Positions 5,755-11,685 of a stretch of 11,685 nt of DNA are shown here, in pieces. Positions within the stretch are counted from its first letter, which is position 1, and the number at the start of each line of letters is the position of its first letter. Where the stretch lies: positions 1 through 11,685 of the forward strand of contig JADFGE010000049.1 in the NCBI GenBank assembly GCA_022567855.1, read 5' to 3'. A program made the translations under genes and the position numbers. Origin of the DNA: Planctomycetota bacterium. GTDB lineage: Bacteria > Planctomycetota > Phycisphaerae > Phycisphaerales > SM1A02. The notes beneath the pieces were generated by a model, which did no database searches, was not told the origin of the DNA, and saw only the letters and a list, made by a program, of their open reading frames with translations.

Positions 5755-6096
5755 ATGGTAGAAACCGACCGCCGAGCCCACGAGCGAACCAATCTCGCCC
5801 GCCCCTGCAAGCTGTTTGACCCCAGATCAGGGAAGTACGTGCCAGGGACCGTCTGGAACCTCTCCGACGGCGGCGCGTTGATCGAGGTGAATCGGCCGAT
5901 CTGCCCCGTGTTGGGCGAGCTGCTATACCTTGGTATCGCCATGAAACGCCGCCAGGGCATCCTGCTGCGGGACGAGATGTACGCCGCGCGGGTGGTTCGA
6001 TCGCAACGGACCGTCGATGGCCGATCGACGCTGGGCATTCAGTTCACAGACCGGTTCACCGAGGCGAGCCCCGTCCAGATCAACCAGGCGGCCTGA
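5755..6096 (+). CDS. PilZ domain protein, probable c-di-GMP receptor
   Basis: A 113-residue, single-domain PilZ protein. The c-di-GMP binding signature is complete: RRAHER gives the RxxxR part (Arg7 to Arg11), and NLSDGG gives the [D/N]xSxxG part (Asn35, Ser37, Gly40). The rest alternates strands, ending in TLGIQFTDRF, the usual last strand of the barrel. No membrane segment or extra domain is present, so it is a cytosolic adaptor that would change an unknown partner on binding c-di-GMP. Start: ATG at 5755 with GGAGG (5743-5747) 7 nt ahead. This site can pair in a small fold (GTGG 5741-5744 with CCAC 5731-5734, AGGC 5745-5748 with GCCT 5720-5723). It is divergent from ispE and 151 nt upstream of the AsmA-like gene on the same strand, which may or may not be co-transcribed. 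Confidence 0.9.
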   Translation: MVETDRRAHERTNLARPCKLFDPRSGKYVPGTVWNLSDGGALIEVNRPICPVLGELLYLGIAMKRRQGILLRDEMYAARVVRSQRTVDGRSTLGIQFTDRFTEASPVQINQAA

Positions 6097-6203
6097 CGCG
6101 CTGATCCGGGGCACATTCGCTCACCCGCGTGGTCCCTGCGCCGAGGCTGGGGCCGCGGAACGGGCCGGCTGGGGCGATCGAGAATACCATGGAGGAAGAA
6201 TCA

Positions 6204-6221
6204 GCGGTGGGTAGTCACCGC
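6204..6221 (+). other. Perfect 6-bp hairpin in the leader of the AsmA-like gene
   Basis: GCGGTG (6204-6209) and CACCGC (6216-6221) with a 6-nt loop stand 26 nt before the ATG at 6248. The loop contains an in-frame TAG (6212-6214), which rules out any earlier start of the coding sequence. A strong purine tract GGAGGAAG (6191-6198) lies before the hairpin, too far from the ATG to be a normal ribosome site. A regulatory role is speculative. Confidence 0.3.
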
Positions 6222-6247
6222 CCGCGTGCAGCGTTCGTCGCATTGCG

Positions 6248-9200
6248 ATGTCCAAGACAACCGCCAAACCGAGATCGAAGTTCAAGAAGGCGCTCCTGCG
6301 CTTCGGCGTCCTTTTCGTCGTGCTTGGGCTGCTCGTAGCCTTCGCCCCAACATTCGTGAATTGGGGGCTCGGGCAGAGCATCCTTCGCAGCAAACTTCAA
6401 CAGCGCATCAACGGGACCGTCGCGTTCGACCACCTCGATCTCGGGTGGATCGGGCCGCAGACCATCGACGGACTGCGCATCACGGACACCGATGGGAACG
6501 AAGCTGCGAACCTGGACATTGACCTCAGCGCCGGACTCTTCGCATTGTGGTTGGGCACGATCGATCTGCTCGAGGTCGATATCACCGGCACCCTCACCGG
6601 CCAAATCCGCGAGGACGGCTCGACCACCTTGATCGATCTGGTCGTCAAGGGCGAACCTACTGATGAATCCGACGCAGAATCACCTAAACTACAGGCCGAA
6701 GCGCCGTTGGCGCTGAGCGGCATCCCCCCGACGAAGATTCGTCTCAACGAAATCACTGTGCATCTGAAGGAGCTGCACAACGACTCGCCGCAAACGATGG
6801 ACCTGATAGATCTGCACGGCGAGCTTGCGTATCTGCCCGGCGATTCGGTCAGTCTCCATCTTCAGGCCGAGACGAAATCCGCAGGCAAGACGGGATCATT
6901 CTCAATCGACGGCCGGTTCGCGCACCTGTTCGATGCTCATGGCGTGTTCACACCCGCCGATGCGTCCGGCCGACTGCAAATCGAGCTGCACAATCTCATG
7001 TTGCCGTTAGCCGCGCGCCAGACCGAGCTTCAATCCGCGACCGTCAGCATCACAAGTGAGAATCTGACCGAAACGATCGAGCTTGCCCTCCAAGTCGATG
7101 CACTCATCGACGGCAATGAAGCGGGTCGCCTTCACGGCGATCTTGCCGCCCACAATATCATCACGACTGATGGAGTGATCAACTTCAGTCTTGATCGGAT
7201 CACCGGTCGCATCGAAGGCCGCTCTGTTCCAACCACGCTGTTGCAGTTTGCGCTTCAAGGCACGCCGATTCTGGTCGAGCGCTACATCGGCCCGACGCTG
7301 GACATCGACGTGAGCTTCTCCGCCGGTGCGCAAAAGGAAGTGTCCCTGACGCTCTCGTCGCCGAAGATCAATGCTGAGCTGGTCGCGACCGTCGATTCCG
7401 CGACTCGCGCCTTGACCGGGAAGCGCTTTCGCATTGACGCCGCCATCGACCCAGCGTTGATCAGCGCGATATCCAACGTGAGCATCGACCGCCCGGTCAC
7501 GGTCGTTGTGGAAATCCCGGAGTTCTCGCTCCCGCCGATCGGAGAAACCGGGCGGTTCGAGCTTGGTGCGTTTGCCGCCAGTGGATTCATCGAGGCGAAA
7601 GACCCGTTTGTCGTAACGGCGCAAGATGACAGTTTTCCGCCCACCGATATCGATCAGTTTCGAGTGGACTTCGACACCGCTCGATTGGATGCGGGGCTTC
7701 ATCTGACAGCCCTGGTCGGCCCGCTTCAATTAGAAACCGAAGTTGTTCGTACGTCCGATGCCCTGCACGTGAAGCAAGCGCAGGTGGCGCTCACGATCAC
7801 GCCCGAACTCGCGTCGACCTTCCTGGCCAATGCTGATACGACAATCGTCCTGAGTGAGCCAACCACCGCGACGATCGATCTGGAGCCGTTCGATCTTCCT
7901 GAGATTGATCCATATCGCTATGGGCTTCCGACCCAGCCGATTCTCGCCACGATTACCGCCGATGAAACGTTCCTCGAAAACGTGCCCGGGTTGGTGGAGC
8001 CGATCAGCCTGCGACGATTCAAGGCGAACATAACGGCGGACATCGAAGCCCAAGACTACGCCCTCAAGGGGAACGCCATCGTGATCCGCGCCGCTCACGA
8101 TCAGACGCTAACCAGGCTGAAGTTTGACATCACGGCCGGCCTCGTCGACGGCACGCTTTCCCCTCGCGGCACGCTCACCCTCGACGCCCTTCAGATCGTG
8201 TACCTCGAGCGGATGATCGGGTCAGCCAAGGGAACGCTCAGCGATTGGATCGGCAACAAGGGGTCCGTCGTCGCTGCGGTGAACTGGACCCGGGCCGGCT
8301 TGGCAACGACGCTCACAGCTGATCTGCCCTATCTCAAGGGCGAGTTCAGGGCCACGCTCGTCCATGATCTGGTTTCGATTACCTCCGACGCGTCAACCCT
8401 GACGCTCCAAAAGAGCGCGCTCGAGTCGGCGCTGAATCCCAAATCCACTTCCAAGAAGAGCGAGCCGGCGGACCGCGTTTTCACGGTTCCCGCGGACGTG
8501 CCGGTATCACTGGCGGTCAAGACACTGCGCTTCCCTCTGGCCATGCTCCAGGACAAGCCCTTCGTTACCGCCGCTGTGGATATTGATCTGACGTTGACCG
8601 GCGGCCCGCTGCAACTCGTGGACGCGGCCGGTAAGAAATCAGGCCTCGGCAACATAACCATCACGGTGACGAGTAACGATCTGGCCAAGGGCATCGCATT
8701 TGCCCTGAACGAAGCGACGATGACGGGCGACTCGACCGACGCCGGCACCATCGATCTCAAGGGTAAAATCACCAATCTCGTCAGCGACCAGAAAACGCTT
8801 CAATTCGATCAGGGCAAGCTCGACCTCACGGCCGAGGTCACCGGCGCCCCGACGCACGTCGCCGACGCATTCCTTGGCTTGAACGGTCTGCTCGTAGCCG
8901 CGGTCGGGCCGAAGATGGGCACGTCGTTTCGAGCGATAAACTTCTCGCCCAACTCCGGGGCAATCCGCGGCAAACTCACCTCCACCAACGGCTCGATCGA
9001 AGGTCGGATCGTCGGCCGAGACAACGCGTTGATCCTTCCTCGTGCGACGCCGCTGCTCGCTGAATTACAGATCACGCCACCGCTTCGTGAACGACTGCTC
9101 GCCAAGATTCACCCGGTGCTCGCCGACATTCGCAGCACCGAGCAGCCGGTGCGCATCTCAATCGCGGGGGCGCGGTTGCCGCTCGATGGCGATGTCAGTC

Positions 9201-9697
9201 GCCTGAAGGCGGATATTGAAATCACCATCGGCAACGTCGAGTTCGACAGCGGTTCCGTCACCTTGGGGTTGCTGACGATCCTCAATGCGTCCAACGCCAA
9301 GACCATACCCGGGCGGATCGAGCCGATCATCGCCAAGATCAGAAAGGGCGTCGTCACCTACGACCGGTTCGAGGTCATCATCGACAAATACACAATGGCG
9401 TACTCCGGCAAGATCGACCTCAACACACAGACCGTCGACATCCGGACGGAAATCCCCTTGGACGCACTCGCCGTCACGATCAAGGAATTGGAAGGCTACG
9501 CGGACCAGATCGTCGTCCCGGTGGTGACGCGCGGGACGTTCGGCAACCTCAAGACCAGAATCGACCCGGATTTCGACATGGTCGGGGCGATCGCCAAGGC
9601 CGGCTTGAGCGGCCTGCTCAACGAGAAGCTTGGCGGCAAGAATCTGCCGCTGGGCAAAATCCTCGACGGGATATTCAAGAAACGCGATAAGCGATAG
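6248..9697 (+). CDS. Large AsmA-like envelope protein (TamB/YhdP-type architecture)
   Basis: A 1149-residue protein with a basic cytoplasmic start (MSKTTAKPRSKFKK), one membrane segment (about 16-37) and a very long extracytoplasmic part. That part is made almost wholly of alternating polar-hydrophobic strands, the pattern of AsmA, YhdP and TamB proteins. The block after the anchor (GLRITDTDGNEAANLDIDLS and WLGTIDLLEVDITG) is typical of AsmA-type N-termini. The C-terminal part has strand blocks KGVVTYDRFEVIID, YSGKIDLNTQTVDI and VTRGTFGNLKTRID, which resemble the AsmA C-terminal domain. Family members form lipid-transfer grooves between the two membranes or aid outer-membrane assembly; that role here is inferred. 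A motif recurs near residues 412, 535, 746 and 965 (Pro-Val/Thr, alternating strand, Leu-Pro). Start: ATG at 6248 is the only candidate after the in-frame stop at 6212, though no Shine-Dalgarno is seen. It is convergent with coa1, ending 17 nt away. Confidence 0.75.
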   Translation: MSKTTAKPRSKFKKALLRFGVLFVVLGLLVAFAPTFVNWGLGQSILRSKLQQRINGTVAFDHLDLGWIGPQTIDGLRITDTDGNEAANLDIDLSAGLFALWLGTIDLLEVDITGTLTGQIREDGSTTLIDLVVKGEPTDESDAESPKLQAEAPLALSGIPPTKIRLNEITVHLKELHNDSPQTMDLIDLHGELAYLPGDSVSLHLQAETKSAGKTGSFSIDGRFAHLFDAHGVFTPADASGRLQIELHNLMLPLAARQTELQSATVSITSENLTETIELALQVDALIDGNEAGRLHGDLAAHNIITTDGVINFSLDRITGRIEGRSVPTTLLQFALQGTPILVERYIGPTLDIDVSFSAGAQKEVSLTLSSPKINAELVATVDSATRALTGKRFRIDAAIDPALISAISNVSIDRPVTVVVEIPEFSLPPIGETGRFELGAFAASGFIEAKDPFVVTAQDDSFPPTDIDQFRVDFDTARLDAGLHLTALVGPLQLETEVVRTSDALHVKQAQVALTITPELASTFLANADTTIVLSEPTTATIDLEPFDLPEIDPYRYGLPTQPILATITADETFLENVPGLVEPISLRRFKANITADIEAQDYALKGNAIVIRAAHDQTLTRLKFDITAGLVDGTLSPRGTLTLDALQIVYLERMIGSAKGTLSDWIGNKGSVVAAVNWTRAGLATTLTADLPYLKGEFRATLVHDLVSITSDASTLTLQKSALESALNPKSTSKKSEPADRVFTVPADVPVSLAVKTLRFPLAMLQDKPFVTAAVDIDLTLTGGPLQLVDAAGKKSGLGNITITVTSNDLAKGIAFALNEATMTGDSTDAGTIDLKGKITNLVSDQKTLQFDQGKLDLTAEVTGAPTHVADAFLGLNGLLVAAVGPKMGTSFRAINFSPNSGAIRGKLTSTNGSIEGRIVGRDNALILPRATPLLAELQITPPLRERLLAKIHPVLADIRSTEQPVRISIAGARLPLDGDVSRLKADIEITIGNVEFDSGSVTLGLLTILNASNAKTIPGRIEPIIAKIRKGVVTYDRFEVIIDKYTMAYSGKIDLNTQTVDIRTEIPLDALAVTIKELEGYADQIVVPVVTRGTFGNLKTRIDPDFDMVGAIAKAGLSGLLNEKLGGKNLPLGKILDGIFKKRDKR

Positions 9698-9714
9698 ACG
9701 GTACCCGTGCGGTC

Positions 9715-10185
9715 TCACTCTTCCAGCAGGTCGATCGAGATATCCGATCCATGCACGGCCACTTCAAGCGTGTAATACTGCCACGAGCCGGCGACCTTCT
9801 CAGCTTGTACATACAGTGATCCCGATCCCTTTTGACCTGAAATCGGAATCACGATGTCCGCGTAACCGGAACCGGGACTGACTTCCATGTTGCCGGTAAA
9901 GAGCAAACCATCCTCGATGCGATTGCCCAAGTGCTCGATCACGGCTGGATTGGTTTGCGCTTCGTAGAGTGCCGTTTCATAGACCTCCGTGTTCTTCATC
10001 ACGCCGAAGATGAGTGCGAAGATGAGAACGAAAAACGCAACCCCACCGCCGACGAGCGCGATGCACCCGGTTGGCACGGCCCATTTCCAGTTGCGACTCC
10101 ACCAACCGCGCGGGGGTTGTTCTGCATGATCCGCTTGGTACTGCGGTTGATTTAGCGGTTGTTGCTGCGCTTGCTGTTCGTACAT
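9715..10185 (-). CDS. Coa1/Tim21-like membrane protein (cytochrome oxidase assembly factor family)
   Basis: A 156-residue protein with a Gln/Pro-rich N-terminus (MYEQQAQQQPLNQPQYQ), a tryptophan-basic stretch (GWWSRNWKW), one membrane segment (about 36-62) and a small C-terminal domain. The domain matches the Coa1 family: VYETALYEAQTNPAVIEHLG (68-87), then a gap, then GSGYADIVIPISGQKGSGSL (105-124) and GSWQYYTLEV (133-142). In mitochondria Coa1 helps assemble cytochrome c oxidase. Bacterial members are common but hardly studied, so a respiratory role is inferred and no oxidase genes are nearby. Start: ATG at 10185, with GGAGG 9 nt further upstream partly inside a nested inverted repeat. It lies 107 nt downstream of the NIF3 gene on the same strand and could share its transcript or have its own leader. 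Confidence 0.8.
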   Translation of the reverse strand: MYEQQAQQQPLNQPQYQADHAEQPPRGWWSRNWKWAVPTGCIALVGGGVAFFVLIFALIFGVMKNTEVYETALYEAQTNPAVIEHLGNRIEDGLLFTGNMEVSPGSGYADIVIPISGQKGSGSLYVQAEKVAGSWQYYTLEVAVHGSDISIDLLEE

Positions 10186-10197
10186 GGCGCGCCCCCT

Positions 10198-10238
10198 CCG
10201 ATAGGTTCACGAATACATTTTCGACGTATTCATATCGG
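10198..10238 (-). promoter_or_regulatory. Nested inverted repeat over the coa1 leader
   Basis: Two perfect 6-bp inverted repeats are nested. The outer pair is CCGATA (10198-10203) with TATCGG (10233-10238); the inner pair is GAATAC (10211-10216) with GTATTC (10226-10231), which has a 9-nt loop. On the coa1 transcript the 3' outer arm runs into the Shine-Dalgarno (TATCGGAGGGGG), so folding would partly hide it. The unequal internal loop (7 and 1 nt) lowers stability. It may be an RNA switch-like hairpin or a DNA operator; neither is proven. Confidence 0.35.
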
Positions 10239-10292
10239 CGCAGGCGCAGGCCAAGTACAGGTCCGAAAATAACCGCTGCACGCCCTATCCTT

Positions 10293-11411
10293 CTACATCA
10301 CGCGCAACGGATCGCAATCCTTCTTCGAGATGGCCACTTTCGCCGCAGGAAGCGCAGAGCGAAGTTGTTTGCGCAGCACGCGAAGGTAGCCGCGCTCCGT
10401 GTTGGTGTGTCCCGCGAGGATGATCGTGCATCCCTCGGCTTGTGCAGCCAACACATCGTGATGACGCATCTCACCGGTGATAAACGCTTCACATCCCTGC
10501 GCCGTCGCTTCGGTTCGCAGGGCCCCGCCGGCCCCGGCACACAGACCAATGGTGCGATAACGGCGCGGCGCGCGGCCGCCCACCGCCACCCGGAGTTGAC
10601 GCATGCCCAATCGTCGCTTTATTCGCTCCACCAGCACGCGGAGCGAGAGCTTTTGATCGAGCACCACACGCCGACCTTGGCCGATGTCGCGCTGCGGTCG
10701 TGGCTGTAGTTCGTAAATCTCGATCGGCGGCTCCTCGTATGGATGGAATTGCTTGATCGTCGTCACCGCAAGCGCCAGCGCTGACCGCGAGCAAACCATT
10801 TCCAAGCAAATCTCATCAACGCGCTGAATTCCGCCGCGTCGTCCCACGGCCGGAGTTGTGTCCTTCCCCGCGAGAAATGTGCCGGTCCCCGTCGTCTCAA
10901 ACGAGCAAAGCTGATACTTGCCGATGCGCCCCGCTCCGGCCGCCGCCAACGTGTTGCGCAATCGTTCGACCGACTCAGCCGGGCAGAACGTCACAATTTT
11001 GCATTGCTCGGATTCAGGCTGCGCCCCATGCGCTTCCAAGGCACGCACGTCACCGCCGCCCAATCCCTTGGCGATCCAGTCGTTCACGCCCCCCGGCGCT
11101 GCATCAAGGGCGGTATGCGGTGAATAAATCGCGATCCCCGTTCGCGCCGCCTCTAAAACGATCCGCTGCTTCGGATCAGCATCCGTCACCCGCTCCAGCG
11201 GATCGAAGATCGGCGGATGATACGAGACGATCAGCTGCGCCCCGGCATGGATCGCCTCGCGCAATACCGCTTCCGTCAGATCGATGGTCAGCAGAATCGA
11301 GTCAGCGTTCCAACTCGCCGACCCAACCAATAGTCCAACGTTATCCCAGTCCGCGGCATACTCCAGCGGAGCGATCGCTTCTAGGACTTCTGTGACGTCA
11401 CTCACGTTCAT
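10293..11411 (-). CDS. NIF3/DUF34 family dinuclear metal-centre protein
   Basis: A 372-residue protein with the NIF3 two-lobe plan and a middle insert. First lobe: ADWDNVGLLVG (20-30), SYHPPIF (63-69) and HTALDAAPGGVNDW (99-112). Last lobe: ITGEMRHHDVL (311-321) and GHTNTERGYL (334-343). Expected metal ligands are His65, Asp103, His335 and Glu339. The usual first histidine of the HH pair is Tyr64. Residues about 138-235 (with FHPYEEPPIEIYEL) form the PII-like insert of YqfO-type members, so the length is normal for the long subfamily (about 370). The family is nearly universal and forms ring-like hexamers; a hydrolase such as GTP cyclohydrolase-like activity has been proposed, but its role is unsettled. 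Start: the ATG at 11411 overlaps the upstream TGA by 4 nt (ATGA), so it is coupled to the membrane-protein gene. Confidence 0.92.
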   Translation of the reverse strand: MNVSDVTEVLEAIAPLEYAADWDNVGLLVGSASWNADSILLTIDLTEAVLREAIHAGAQLIVSYHPPIFDPLERVTDADPKQRIVLEAARTGIAIYSPHTALDAAPGGVNDWIAKGLGGGDVRALEAHGAQPESEQCKIVTFCPAESVERLRNTLAAAGAGRIGKYQLCSFETTGTGTFLAGKDTTPAVGRRGGIQRVDEICLEMVCSRSALALAVTTIKQFHPYEEPPIEIYELQPRPQRDIGQGRRVVLDQKLSLRVLVERIKRRLGMRQLRVAVGGRAPRRYRTIGLCAGAGGALRTEATAQGCEAFITGEMRHHDVLAAQAEGCTIILAGHTNTERGYLRVLRKQLRSALPAAKVAISKKDCDPLRVM

Positions 11412-11685
11412 TTCTTCAACCTACCCGATTCACGACCGCGCCGCCGCCTCGTCCATAGATCAATGATAAGCGCCAGGTACACCGGCACATAGGCGGCGAA
11501 CATCACCCAGGTCGGAACCGTCCAGTCAATCACATCGGCTAACTGAACGTATCCCCACGGAAGCGTGAGCGAAGCGATCCACACGGCCGGGCACGGCGCG
11601 CGCGGCATCAGCACCAACGCCCACAGCAAATACCACGGGTGGGCGGTGCTCGAAAACAAGACCATCGCCAACAAAACAACCCGAC
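11408..11685 (-). CDS. C-terminus of a multi-pass membrane protein, glycosyltransferase-like (partial)
   Basis: The frame is open to the right edge, so only the last 91 complete codons are seen. The fragment has three hydrophobic stretches. The block SSTAHPWYLLWALVLMP is typical of the last lumenal loop and helix of bacterial GT87/DUF2029-type and related polyprenol-phosphate-dependent glycosyltransferases (an HPWYxLW motif). It ends in a strongly basic cytoplasmic tail (WTRRRRGRESGRLKK). Members of this family use lipid-linked sugars to build cell-surface glycans. Its stop codon overlaps the NIF3 start by 4 nt. The family call rests on this single motif plus topology, so it is tentative; a multi-pass membrane protein is sure. 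Confidence 0.55.
   Translation of the reverse strand, partial: RVVLLAMVLFSSTAHPWYLLWALVLMPRAPCPAVWIASLTLPWGYVQLADVIDWTVPTWVMFAAYVPVYLALIIDLWTRRRRGRESGRLKK

Noticed and set aside
5617..5781. N-terminal extension of ispE to a GTG at 5781
   Set aside because: It would overlap the pilZ start and its ribosome site and add 55 residues with no place in the IspE family; the conserved part begins just after the ATG at 5616.
6129..6338. Small plus-strand frame overlapping the start of the AsmA-like gene
   Set aside because: Arg/Ser-rich product with no homology signs; kept only as a remark in the finding on the leader.
9158..9718. Open frame of 186 codons opposite the 3' end of the AsmA-like gene
   Set aside because: No motif, no ribosome site; composition is that of an antisense reading of the real gene.
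10186..10193. 8-bp palindrome GGCGCGCC just before the coa1 start
   Set aside because: Expected by chance in GC-rich DNA and explained as part of the spacer between ribosome site and ATG.
1..11685. Search by eye for tRNA, rRNA, CRISPR, transposase, integrase, toxin-antitoxin or defence genes
   Set aside because: Nothing convincing was found; the genes are housekeeping or envelope functions with uniform composition, so no mobile or defence island is claimed.

Overview
The window looks like an ordinary chromosomal segment of a GC-rich, diderm, free-living bacterium. The best guess is a member of the Planctomycetota (for example Phycisphaerae-like). This rests on a combination of clues: an LspA with an enlarged loop between its two catalytic aspartates, a bacterial Coa1-like protein, a very large AsmA-like protein, a CGNR regulator, and short heptamer arrays in gene gaps. 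No single marker proves the phylum. There are ten protein-coding genes, two of them cut by the window edges. No rRNA, tRNA, CRISPR array, transposase or prophage gene was seen.

Layout from left to right. (1) 2-742 (+) is the 3' part of a MauE/DoxX-type membrane protein fused to a periplasmic thioredoxin-like domain. (2) 743-1006 is a gene-free gap holding a long imperfect inverted repeat and a third copy of its core, which may be a REP-like element. (3) 1007-2710 (-) is an M3 family metallopeptidase, preceded on the same strand by a CGNR zinc-finger protein (2800-3408). (4) Divergent from these, a DinB-fold protein (3539-4051, +) has a strong sigma70-like promoter and a good ribosome site. 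(5) lspA and ispE (4104-5616, -) overlap and look translationally coupled. (6) Divergent from ispE are a PilZ protein (5755-6096, +) and a 1149-residue AsmA-like envelope protein (6248-9697, +). (7) On the minus strand, reading leftward from the right edge, come the C-terminus of a multi-pass glycosyltransferase-like protein, a NIF3/DUF34 metal protein overlapping it by 4 nt, and a Coa1-like membrane protein.

The functional theme is cell-envelope and housekeeping biology. IspE makes an isoprenoid precursor, LspA matures lipoproteins, the AsmA-like protein probably acts in envelope lipid traffic or assembly, the thioredoxin fusion acts in extracytoplasmic thiol chemistry, and Coa1 is linked to respiratory-chain assembly. 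No dedicated new system (defence, biosynthetic cluster, mobile island) is evident.

The points worth a second look are small-scale. They are the repeat cluster at 788-1003, a heptamer array that encodes the end and stop codon of lspA, a hairpin over the lspA ribosome site inside ispE, an inverted repeat centred between ispE and pilZ, a nested inverted repeat over the coa1 ribosome site, and a recurrent strand motif in the AsmA-like protein.
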